Positions 1-6,414 of a DNA stretch of 12,839 bases are shown here, one piece after another (within the stretch, counting starts at the first letter, position 1; every line of letters begins with the position of its first letter). Made by a program: the position numbers and the translations under genes. The notes under the pieces are model-generated. The model ran no database searches and was not told the origin of the DNA. It saw nothing but the letters and a program-made list of their open reading frames with translations. Location of the stretch: positions 1 to 12,839 of the forward strand of contig CALBTA010000503.1 in NCBI GenBank assembly GCA_937967755.1, read 5' to 3'. Source of the stretch: an uncultured Planctomycetaceae bacterium (GTDB lineage Bacteria; Planctomycetota; Planctomycetia; Pirellulales; Pirellulaceae).

Positions 1-255
1 CATGTCGTAGCCTTCGTAGTTGGTACGTGCCAGTTCGCTGGTTTTGGCGTTGATATCGCCGAGCGTGCCAGTGCCGATGGAGAGGGCTTCTTGCTCCAGG
101 TCGACATAGCGGAAGCCGACACCCATTTGGCCGCTAATGTGATTGCCGCGGTCGCTATAGGTAATCATCGAGTCGGAAACGAACAGCGACAAGCGTTCTT
201 GGTTGTATCGTCCGAAGACCTGCAATTGAGCCGGGTCGGCTTGGATGAGGTTGCT
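1..255 (-). pseudogene. Downstream in-frame continuation of the BBP7-like gene after the TAG, cut by the window edge
   Basis: I translated the reverse strand directly after the TAG at 258-256. The same frame stays open for 85 codons to the window edge. It reads as barrel-like protein with alternating polar and hydrophobic strands, for example QLQVFGRYNQERLSLF and GQMGVGFRYVDLEQEAL. The GFRYVDLEQ-type word matches the G-x-R-Y-x-x-L-x pattern of BBP7-type barrels. The upstream part ends in an unfinished barrel strand, so both parts look like one gene interrupted by a single nonsense codon (one change from CAG, TCG or similar). Alternatives are a sequencing error, genuine readthrough, or a separate small gene; no Shine-Dalgarno-led start supports the last. 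The true 3' end lies outside the window. Confidence 0.6.
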
Positions 256-885
256 CTATTCACCGGCCAGCACCCAGAGTCCGCCTACACCCAACCCGCA
301 TTTTTGAGTGTGCAGCCAAATTCGGGGCGAATAGAATACGTGATCGCGATCCAACTCGCTATCCGCGGACCCGAAATTCACGTTAACAGGAATCGTTCGA
401 GAACTGAACGATCCGTTTGCGACGTTTCCGTCCAAAATGGGAACGAGGATAGTGCCTTCCACAGAACCGTTGAAAATTGCCGGGCAACCGGGCGGAGGGC
501 AACACGCGTCACAGCAACCCAAGCAGCCGTCGAAGCAATCGCCGCAGCCGCCGCAACCGTTCTGCCCACAGCCGCCCAGACACATGTCGCAACCACAGTC
601 GCTGACGCACATGTCACAGCCGCCGCAGCTGCCGCAGCAATCGCCCATCATCGGGCCGGGCATGCCATGTCCGTAAGACGCGGGTACAACCATCGAAGGT
701 GGGCCCATCATCGGACCGCCCATTGGCGGACCCATCATCGGGCCGGGCATCACAGGAGCAGCCTGCGGAGGCCCAAACATTGGGCCGGGTGCTGTTTGAA
801 TCATGCCGGGTTGTTGCGCTTGTGCGGCAGCAACCAAAAGCACGCCGAGTACCGTCGCATATGCGGCTCGAACCCTTAACATCAT
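256..885 (-). CDS. Secreted Cys-rich BBP7-like outer-membrane protein, N-terminal part ending at an in-frame TAG
   Basis: The 209-residue frame starts with a clear Sec signal peptide (about residues 1-23, cleavage near AQA-QQ). A Pro/Met/Gly low-complexity stretch follows (about 26-80, repeated PGPMMGPP-like units). Next is a block with 18 Cys between residues 83 and 134, spaced as CC, CxxC and CxxxC, then a Gly/Ser-rich segment (about 135-175). The end, with the words YSPRIWL and GLGVGG, resembles the start of the barrel in planctomycete BBP7-type proteins. The protein is expected at the outer membrane or cell surface; no catalytic motif is visible. The frame stops at TAG (258-256), but the same frame stays open to the window edge, so this is probably only the front of a longer gene. 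Two ATGs are adjacent (885 and 882); the AGGAGG upstream suits the second better. Family assignment is by recognition of pattern only. Confidence 0.7.
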   Translation of the reverse strand: MMLRVRAAYATVLGVLLVAAAQAQQPGMIQTAPGPMFGPPQAAPVMPGPMMGPPMGGPMMGPPSMVVPASYGHGMPGPMMGDCCGSCGGCDMCVSDCGCDMCLGGCGQNGCGGCGDCFDGCLGCCDACCPPPGCPAIFNGSVEGTILVPILDGNVANGSFSSRTIPVNVNFGSADSELDRDHVFYSPRIWLHTQKCGLGVGGLWVLAGE

Positions 886-1193
886 TCCCCTCCTGCTGTA
901 GTTCGGCGATTATCGGTCAACCGCCCGTTGATGAACTTGTCTGCCACACGTTACAACCCAAGCTGACGCACTTGCGGCGTACGGGTGGAATAAGTGCTAA
1001 TCCCGATACAACCCATCGGCCCCGAGCAACCGGAAGAACCAGTGAGATTCGGATTGTTGGAAAAGTTTTCGCACACTGCCAACTGAACGCACAGCGCCCA
1101 AACTCAACGTGATGCGATTTTCAAGTTGCAGCGCCTGACCGGGCCGGACGCGTCACAAACTGTTTAATTATCACGACTTACACGCAAAGCATC
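886..1193. other. Divergent intergenic region between the BBP7-like gene and ettA
   Basis: These 308 bases separate two divergent start codons and must carry both promoters. I could not pick a convincing -35/-10 pair, sigma-54 site or long dyad. The only clear signal is the AGGAGG at the left end. The bases just before ettA are AT-rich (around 1160-1185) and contain no obvious Shine-Dalgarno. Open frames crossing this stretch are out-of-frame shadows without their own start signals. Confidence 0.5.
889..894 (-). promoter_or_regulatory. Shine-Dalgarno AGGAGG of the BBP7-like gene
   Basis: On the minus strand a perfect AGGAGG lies 3 nt before the first ATG (885) and 6 nt before the second ATG (882). 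The spacing favours initiation at 882. The strong site shows that this reading frame was a well-translated gene, despite the downstream TAG. Confidence 0.6.
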
Positions 1194-2867
1194 ATGGGCA
1201 AGCAATACATTTACACTATCGCCGATTTGACCAAGAAGCATGGCCAGCGGGCGGTGCTATCGGATATTTGGCTGGCGTTTTACCCCGGGGCGAAGATCGG
1301 TGTATTGGGGAAGAACGGGTCGGGAAAGAGTTCGTTGCTGCGGATCATGGCTGGTCAAGATCAGGAATTCGATGGCGAAGCCCGCCTGACCGAAGGATTT
1401 ACCGCCGGGTTTCTTCCGCAAGAACCACAGCTGAACCCTGAGAAGGATGTCCGCGGCAACGTCGAAGAAGCGGTCGCCCACCGGCGCGGAATGTTGGACG
1501 AGTTCAACGATATCAACGCCCGCCTGGCCGAGCCTCTGGAAGACGACGAGATGCAGCAACTGTGCGACCGCCTCGCCGAAGTGCAAGACGCCATCGACGC
1601 TGACAATATCTGGGAGTTGGATCGCGAAATCGAAATCGCCATGGACGCGATGAATCTGCCGCCTGGCGATGCGTCGGTTGAACCGCTTTCAGGCGGAGAG
1701 CGCCGCCGGGTTGCGCTTTGCAAGTTGCTGCTGCAAAAGCCCGACCTGTTGCTGCTGGACGAACCGACCAACCACCTCGACGCCGACTCAGTCGCCTGGC
1801 TGGAACGCCATCTGCACGATTACCCGGGCACGGTTGTTGCCGTTACGCACGACCGATATTTCTTGGACAACGTCGCCGGCTGGATTCTGGAACTCGATCG
1901 CGGCAAGGGCATTCCGTGGGAGGGCAACTATTCTTCGTGGTTGGAGCAAAAGCAAGAGCGGTTGGCTCGGGAAGAGAAGTCGCAGGCGGCGCGTCAGAAA
2001 ACATTACAGCGCGAGATGGAATGGATCCGCATGTCGCCCCGTGCCCGCCAGGCGAAGAGCAAGGCCCGGATCAAAGCTTACGATCAGATGGCGGGCGAAC
2101 GCTTCGAAGAACGCAATGACGAGTTCGAGATTCAAATTCCGCCTGGTCAGCGGCTGGGCCAGTTGGTGGTCCAAGCCGACGGTATTTCCAAGGGCTTCGA
2201 TGACAAGCTATTGATCGACGACCTTTCTTTCAACCTGCCCGCAGGCGGCATCGTCGGCGTAATCGGGCCCAATGGGGCTGGCAAGACTACGCTGTTCCGC
2301 ATGCTCACCGGCGATCAACAGCCCGACGAAGGGCAACTGCGGATCGGCCCGACGGTCGAGATGGGCTACGTCGATCAATCGCGCGATGCCCTCGACGACG
2401 ACAAAACTATCTTCGAGGAAATCTCCGGCGGCCATGACACGTTTGAAATGGGCGGCCGCAAGATCAATGCCCGGGCTTACGTTTCGCGGTTCAACTTCCG
2501 CGGGACCGATCAGGAAAAGAAGGTCGGCGTCCTCTCTGGCGGCGAGCGGAACCGAGTTCACCTGGCCAAGCTGTTGCGGCAAGGTTGTAACCTTCTGCTT
2601 CTGGACGAACCGACGAACGATCTGGACGTCGATACGTTGCGGGCTTTGGAAGAAGCCATTTTGAATTTCGTCGGCTGCGTGGTGGTCATCAGCCACGACC
2701 GCTGGTTTTTGGACCGCGTTGCAACGCACATCCTGGCGTTCGAAGGCGAGGGCCACGTACACTGGTGCGAAGGAAACTTCCACACCTATGAAGAGCAACG
2801 CCGCGAGCGCCTGGGCATCAACCCCGATGAGCCGAAGCGGTTTCGCTACAAAAAGCTCACGCACTGA
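1194..2867 (+). CDS. ettA: Energy-dependent translational throttle protein EttA (ABC-F ATPase)
   Basis: ABC-F proteins carry two ABC ATPase domains and no membrane part. EttA binds the ribosomal E site and gates the first elongation steps according to the ADP/ATP ratio. The 557-residue length is close to E. coli EttA (555). Domain 1 has Walker A GKNGSGKSS (39-47), an arm insertion (about 90-140), signature LSGGER (165-170), Walker B LLLLDEPT (185-192, catalytic Glu190) and switch His219. The linker, or P-site tRNA-interaction motif, spans about 240-325 and is rich in Arg/Lys/Glu, with EGNYSSWLEQK at its start. Domain 2 has GPNGAGKTT (358-366), LSGGER (447-452), LLLLDEPTNDLD (467-478, Glu472) and ISHDRWFLDR. 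The C terminus PKRFRYKKL matches EttA closely. The ATG at 1194 aligns with the E. coli start, although no strong Shine-Dalgarno precedes it. The gene stands alone. Confidence 0.96.
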   Translation: MGKQYIYTIADLTKKHGQRAVLSDIWLAFYPGAKIGVLGKNGSGKSSLLRIMAGQDQEFDGEARLTEGFTAGFLPQEPQLNPEKDVRGNVEEAVAHRRGMLDEFNDINARLAEPLEDDEMQQLCDRLAEVQDAIDADNIWELDREIEIAMDAMNLPPGDASVEPLSGGERRRVALCKLLLQKPDLLLLDEPTNHLDADSVAWLERHLHDYPGTVVAVTHDRYFLDNVAGWILELDRGKGIPWEGNYSSWLEQKQERLAREEKSQAARQKTLQREMEWIRMSPRARQAKSKARIKAYDQMAGERFEERNDEFEIQIPPGQRLGQLVVQADGISKGFDDKLLIDDLSFNLPAGGIVGVIGPNGAGKTTLFRMLTGDQQPDEGQLRIGPTVEMGYVDQSRDALDDDKTIFEEISGGHDTFEMGGRKINARAYVSRFNFRGTDQEKKVGVLSGGERNRVHLAKLLRQGCNLLLLDEPTNDLDVDTLRALEEAILNFVGCVVVISHDRWFLDRVATHILAFEGEGHVHWCEGNFHTYEEQRRERLGINPDEPKRFRYKKLTH

Positions 2868-2886
2868 TGTAGGCTATTCTCGGTAG

Positions 2887-2950
2887 CGGGGGCTTCCAGC
2901 CACCGTCGAAGCGACTTCAAGCTAACCATCACGGTGGCTGGCAGCCCCCG
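2887..2950. repeat. Near-perfect 20-base inverted repeat between ettA and the thioredoxin/PDZ gene
   Basis: The left arm (2887-2906) and right arm (2931-2950) are reverse complements at 19 of 20 positions; the mismatch is at 2895/2942. The 24-base loop holds a smaller GAAG-CGA-CTTC hairpin (2908-2918). The structure starts about 20 bases after the ettA stop and ends about 55 bases before the next gene start. No T-run follows, so it is not a textbook terminator. It may act as a transcript-end or mRNA-stabilising hairpin, or be a copy of a dispersed REP-like palindrome; the word GGCTTCCAGCCACCG looks like such a unit. What is seen is the dyad; its function is inferred. Confidence 0.7.
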
Positions 2951-3005
2951 TGACGCGTTGGGTATCATATCTGCGGGCCAGGCAATTCTACAAAGGACCG
3001 TCATC

Positions 3006-4355
3006 ATGCGTACCGCCGCCGTTGTGTCTCTCGCGATGCTACTGTCCCTCGTTAGCATTTCCCAAAGCCAAACGCGAATCGAAAAGGTCCTCGCCGACCG
3101 CGAAAAGTTCATCGAAGACGGCGATTGGATTTACCAAGACTTCGAAGCCGCCAAGCGGGCGGCGTCGGAAGCCGATAAGCCGCTGATGGTTGTGCTGCGC
3201 TGCATTCCCTGTGAAGAGTGCGTCAAGCTGGACGACGACGTCTTCGAGAAAGACGAAGCGATCAAACCGCTGCTGGAAAAGTTCGTCCGCGCCCGCGTTG
3301 TTTCGACCAACGGGTTGGACCTGGCGACGTTTCAGTTCGACACCGACAACTCATGGATGGTCTTCTTCCTGAATGCTGATGGAACGATCTACAGCCGGTT
3401 TGGCACACGTAGCGACCGGACGGAATGGAAGGATGATGTCTCGGTCGAAGGTTTGGCTAATGCGATGAAAGGCGTGCTGCAACTGCACAAACAATACCCG
3501 GAAAACAAAGCGTCCCTCGCCGGTAAGCGCGGTCCGAAGCCGCGCTACGCGTCGCCGGAACTTTACCCGACGCTAAAGCAGAAATACCAATCGAAGATCG
3601 CCTTCAACAATAATGTGGTGAAAAGTTGTATCCACTGTCATCAAATCGGCGACGCAGAAAAGCAACACTACCGCGATCGTAAGGAAGCGATGCCGGAAGA
3701 AATCTTGTTTCCCTACCCGCACCCCAAGTCGATCGGGCTGATCCTCGACCCTGATCAACCTGGAAAGATACTCAAGGTCACTGAAGAGTCGCCTGCCGCG
3801 AAATCGGGCTTTAAAGCTGGCGGGGTCATCCAAGCCATCAACCAGCAACCGATTCTATCCATCGCCGATGTGCAATGGGTGCTGCACAACACATCGCCCG
3901 ATGGTGGGGAATTGAACGTATTGGTCACCAAATCCGGCCCCGCCAACCAGCGAGGTCTCGAGATCGGCTACATGAAGTTGAACTTGGACGAAGGTTGGCG
4001 ACGCCTGGACGATATCTCTTGGCGGGTCAGCAGTTGGCCGCTGCGCCGGATGGGCACGGGCGGGCTGAAACTGCAAGCTCTGTCCAACGAGCGGCGCGAA
4101 CAGCTCAACCTGCCCGACGACCAGATGGCGTTGCTGGTGATGCACGTCGGCCAATACGGCCCGCACGCCGCGGCAAAACGGGCCGGGTTCCATAAAGGCG
4201 ATATCATTCTGGCGTTCGACGGTCAGGATGACCTGATGCGCGACGGCGATCTGCTCGCCTACGCCGTCACCCACCGACAAGCCGGCGAGCGCGTCAAAGT
4301 CAACATCCTCCGCGGCGAACGGAAAATGGAACTCACCTTGCCGATGCAGAATTGA
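3006..4355 (+). CDS. Exported thioredoxin-like / CxxCH (haem motif) / double-PDZ protein
   Basis: With the start at 3006 the protein has 449 residues and an N-terminal signal peptide (about 1-21). The ATG has AAAGGA 8 nt upstream, whereas an upstream in-frame ATG (2934) lies in the inverted repeat and would hide the signal peptide. Residues about 40-160 have a thioredoxin-like pattern: WIYQDFEAAKRAASEADKPL, then MVVLRCIPCEEC with Cys66, Cys69 and Cys72, then DDDVFEKDEAI. Residues 208-212 read CIHCH, a classical CxxCH c-type haem attachment motif. Two PDZ-like segments follow: about 240-310 (ESPAAKSGFKAGGVIQAIN) and about 375-447 (AAAKRAGFHKGDIILAFDG). The protein probably acts in the periplasm as a redox or scaffold protein that binds C-terminal peptides. 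Substrate and partner are unknown. Covalent haem attachment is inferred from the motif alone, with no distal ligand assigned. Confidence 0.85.
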   Translation: MRTAAVVSLAMLLSLVSISQSQTRIEKVLADREKFIEDGDWIYQDFEAAKRAASEADKPLMVVLRCIPCEECVKLDDDVFEKDEAIKPLLEKFVRARVVSTNGLDLATFQFDTDNSWMVFFLNADGTIYSRFGTRSDRTEWKDDVSVEGLANAMKGVLQLHKQYPENKASLAGKRGPKPRYASPELYPTLKQKYQSKIAFNNNVVKSCIHCHQIGDAEKQHYRDRKEAMPEEILFPYPHPKSIGLILDPDQPGKILKVTEESPAAKSGFKAGGVIQAINQQPILSIADVQWVLHNTSPDGGELNVLVTKSGPANQRGLEIGYMKLNLDEGWRRLDDISWRVSSWPLRRMGTGGLKLQALSNERREQLNLPDDQMALLVMHVGQYGPHAAAKRAGFHKGDIILAFDGQDDLMRDGDLLAYAVTHRQAGERVKVNILRGERKMELTLPMQN

Positions 4356-4453
4356 AGTCGCTGATGCACGCGATCCGCATGGTGAGCCAGCGAGACGCAC
4401 AACGGGCATCGATTGAAAGCAACGATCGACCTCCCACCATTGGTGTCAAAGAC

Positions 4454-4499
4454 GAGTAAAACTTCCGGTTTACTCTGAGGAATTGCCTCACCTCCGGAG
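4454..4499. terminator. Stacked inverted repeats between convergent genes (candidate bidirectional terminator)
   Basis: Three dyads abut in 46 bases: GAGTAAA (4454-4460) with TTTACTC (4469-4475), loop 8; TGAGG (4476-4480) with CCTCA (4486-4490), loop 5; and the palindrome CTCCGGAG (4492-4499). They lie between the thioredoxin/PDZ stop (4355, plus) and the DUF1559 stop (4507, minus), where a two-way terminator is expected. There is no strong T-tract on either side. The 98 bases from 4356 to 4453 show nothing else clear. Confidence 0.5.
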
Positions 4500-4506
4500 A
4501 AGTGAC

Positions 4507-5406
4507 TTACTCTGCCACGGTATCGCCGGCGTCGATGGATAAGAGGGCGTTGAGGACTTGCGACGAGGTCAGATTGCCGAGCCAGCGGACAGTTCCGTCA
4601 GCCATAACCGCGTGGGCACCGCCGGCGGGGTGGTAGCTGCCGATTTCGCGGGCGGCCCCGCTGTTCAGCGCCAGCGGAACGGTCGCCCGGTCGAGGTCTT
4701 TCGGTTCCAACCAGTTTTGGCTGCACGCGGCGACTTCGACCAGCAGAATCGTATTGCCGGGGCCGTCGGTGATGTCGCTTAGTTGTGTCGTCTTCGCCCC
4801 GTCGAAAACGCAACCCTGGCCAGAGACGACCAGGTAGCTCGTCTCGATGCTCGAGTTACTGAAGGTATCGTCCGGGCAGTGGTAAATGTCTGGCATCGGA
4901 GACACTTGCCAGGCGTGTTGCGGGTTGTCCCACGAACTGCTCATGTCGTAGTTGCGGTACAGCGCGTTCTCGCCCAGATAGGGGAGCAGCAGCACCCGCC
5001 AACTGTGCCGCGGCGTGCCGTCGGCGGCAGCGATGTAGGCGGGCGGGAAGTGGCCGTGATCGTCGTGATAATCGAGCATCGCTTGCCCAATGCGGGCGAG
5101 GTTGCCGGCGCAGGCTTGCTGCTTGGCGGTCGCCTGGGCGAGTTGCGTCGACGGCATCGAAAGAACCACCAGCACGACGACCAGCGCGATCAGCAGACCC
5201 ATCCCGCCGAGGGTTACCAGCAGCACCGCGATCGAACTGCCGGCGTTGTCCGTTTGCTGCGCGGATTTCGGGGCGAGCAAATCTTCGGGGTCGGGCTCGA
5301 CGGTGATCGGCTTCCCGCAAACCGCACACTCGCCTGTCTGGCCGACGAGGCTGTCGTCGACCCTCACGCGGTGGTTGCAGTGCGGGCAAGTGAAGTGGAA
5401 CGGCAT
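4507..5406 (-). CDS. Zinc-ribbon / TM / DUF1559 (H-X9-DG pseudopilin-like) protein
   Basis: The 299-residue protein starts with a zinc ribbon (Cys7, Cys10, Cys27, Cys30). A linker (about 35-55) and one strong transmembrane helix (about 58-83) follow. The rest is a DUF1559-type domain: QACAGNLARIGQAMLDYHDDHGHFPPAY (98-124), HSWRVLLLPYLGENALYRNYD (134-154) and YHCPDD (175-180). The C-terminal word HPAGGAHAVMADG resembles the H-X9-DG signature, with 10 rather than 9 residues between His259 and Asp270. DUF1559 proteins are greatly expanded in planctomycetes and are related to type II secretion and pilin-like proteins; their individual roles are mostly unknown. An internal TM instead of an N-terminal prepilin leader, preceded by a zinc ribbon, implies a cytoplasmic ribbon and an exported domain. 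No strong Shine-Dalgarno is seen before the ATG. Confidence 0.88.
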   Translation of the reverse strand: MPFHFTCPHCNHRVRVDDSLVGQTGECAVCGKPITVEPDPEDLLAPKSAQQTDNAGSSIAVLLVTLGGMGLLIALVVVLVVLSMPSTQLAQATAKQQACAGNLARIGQAMLDYHDDHGHFPPAYIAAADGTPRHSWRVLLLPYLGENALYRNYDMSSSWDNPQHAWQVSPMPDIYHCPDDTFSNSSIETSYLVVSGQGCVFDGAKTTQLSDITDGPGNTILLVEVAACSQNWLEPKDLDRATVPLALNSGAAREIGSYHPAGGAHAVMADGTVRWLGNLTSSQVLNALLSIDAGDTVAE

Positions 5407-5437
5407 AGTTCCATTTTACGACCGCTGTGCGCCGGGG

Positions 5438-5713
5438 CTACCAGCCGAAGCCCCACCAGAACCAAAACGCCCCCAGCCCTGAGAAGGCGAGCAGCGCGAA
5501 AATGACCACGACGACACCGCAGGTAATCGATACGCCGGCAGCCGCTCCGCCGGTCAGGTCCACCTTTTCCTGCGGGATGACCGCCCCCTGTGTCGTCGCC
5601 AGCGGAACGGTAATCGGATTCCCACAAGCGATGCACTTGCCCGACTCGCCGGAGTACTTGTCCTCGACAAGTGTCTCGTGCTGGCAGTGAGGGCAGGCAA
5701 AGGGGATCGGCAT
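5438..5713 (-). CDS. Small zinc-ribbon protein with one C-terminal TM helix
   Basis: The 91-residue protein has a zinc ribbon with Cys7, Cys10, Cys27 and Cys30. A short Gly/Ala linker and one hydrophobic helix (about 62-80) follow, then an aromatic tail, AFWFWWGFGW. Its first 36 residues align with the DUF1559 neighbour: MPxxFxCPHC, then xGExGxCxxCGxPITV in both. It therefore looks like the same N-terminal module without the DUF1559 domain, and the pair probably arose by duplication followed by loss or gain of the C-terminal part. It is 31 bases upstream of the neighbour on the same strand, so cotranscription is likely. The start ATG (5713) is chosen because it begins at the shared MP-F-CPHC motif; no clear Shine-Dalgarno precedes it. 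Function is unknown; MJ0042-like ribbons often serve protein or metal binding. Confidence 0.75.
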   Translation of the reverse strand: MPIPFACPHCQHETLVEDKYSGESGKCIACGNPITVPLATTQGAVIPQEKVDLTGGAAAGVSITCGVVVVIFALLAFSGLGAFWFWWGFGW

Positions 5714-5733
5714 GGTGTCGGCAAACGCATCTC

Positions 5734-5759
5734 TTCGACGGCTTGGGAAGACCGTCGAA
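5734..5759 (-). terminator. Hairpin directly after the aldolase stop
   Basis: TTCGACGG (5734-5741) and CCGTCGAA (5752-5759) are exact reverse complements. The inner CTT/AAG pair (5742-5744 with 5748-5750) extends the stem past a one-base bulge. On the minus strand the hairpin begins one base after the aldolase stop (5763-5761). No U-run follows, so complete termination is doubtful. It may partly end the pheA-aldolase transcript or protect its 3' end. Confidence 0.55.
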
Positions 5760-5760
5760 C

Positions 5761-6405
5761 TTAGCGGCGTGCTTCTTGTACAACGTTGATGAATTGTTCC
5801 GCTAGTTTCGTCAGCGTACGCATGTCTCCTGATTCGACGGCCGATTGTCTTACCAATGACCCACCCACGCCGAGCGCACAAGCGCCCGCGCGGATAAAAT
5901 CGGCGGCGTTGTTCAGGTCGACACCGCCGGTGGGCATCATCGGGATGTGCGGCAGCGGCGCGCGGAGGGCTTTCAGGTGTTTCGGCCCGGCACTGTCGGA
6001 GGGGAAAATCTTGACGACATCGGCACCGGCTTCCCAGGCGGCAATGACTTCCGTCGGCGTGAACGCACCCGGCATGACCAGCCTCTGGCTGCGGCGGCAA
6101 AGCCGAATCACGTCGCGGTTAGTGCCAGGCGATACGATGAACGCGGCACCCGCCCGAATCGCCTCTTCGGCGGTTTGCGGGTCCAGCACCGTACCCGCGC
6201 CTACCAACGCCCGCTCGCCCAAGCTGCTGATGACTCGCCGGATCACTTCGCTCGCATTGGGGACGGTGTAAGTGATCTCCAGAATATTGACACCCCCTTC
6301 GACCAGGGCGTGGGCCGCCTCGACCAGCCGCTCGCCACTGCTGGCCCGAATGACCGCGACCACGCCGGTGTTGATGATTCGCTGCAGTTGCTGGTCGGTG
6401 GTCAT
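5761..6405 (-). CDS. eda: KDPG/KHG-type 2-keto-3-deoxy aldolase
   Basis: This 214-residue class I aldolase cleaves a 2-keto-3-deoxy-6-phospho sugar acid to pyruvate and glyceraldehyde 3-phosphate, or 4-hydroxy-2-oxoglutarate to pyruvate and glyoxylate. It is a cytoplasmic TIM barrel, usually trimeric. Family motifs are present in order: VVAVIRA (15-21), ILEITYTVP (41-49) with catalytic Glu43, GAGTVLD (69-75), SPGTN (92-96), DVVKIFPSD (129-137) with Schiff-base Lys132, and MPTGGV phosphate loop (157-162). The residue four after the catalytic Glu is Thr47, where E. coli Eda has Arg49, so the exact substrate is uncertain. No edd, kdgK or sugar-acid gene is in view. The start lies 9 bases after the pheA stop, so the two are probably cotranscribed. 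The symbol eda names the family, not a proven substrate. Confidence 0.9.
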   Translation of the reverse strand: MTTDQQLQRIINTGVVAVIRASSGERLVEAAHALVEGGVNILEITYTVPNASEVIRRVISSLGERALVGAGTVLDPQTAEEAIRAGAAFIVSPGTNRDVIRLCRRSQRLVMPGAFTPTEVIAAWEAGADVVKIFPSDSAGPKHLKALRAPLPHIPMMPTGGVDLNNAADFIRAGACALGVGGSLVRQSAVESGDMRTLTKLAEQFINVVQEARR

Positions 6406-6414
6406 CGCATCGGG

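Noticed and set aside
91..879. Plus-strand 262-codon open frame opposite the BBP7-like gene
   Set aside because: It is antisense to a gene with signal peptide and AGGAGG, and its translation is Ala/His-rich low complexity from the mirrored Cys/Gly codons.
2934..3005. Upstream in-frame ATG for the thioredoxin/PDZ gene
   Set aside because: It lies inside the inverted repeat, has no Shine-Dalgarno, and would bury the signal peptide; 3006 has AAAGGA at good spacing.
4783..5505. Plus-strand 240-codon open frame over the DUF1559 gene
   Set aside because: It is Arg/Val-rich shadow coding; the minus-strand gene has clear domains.
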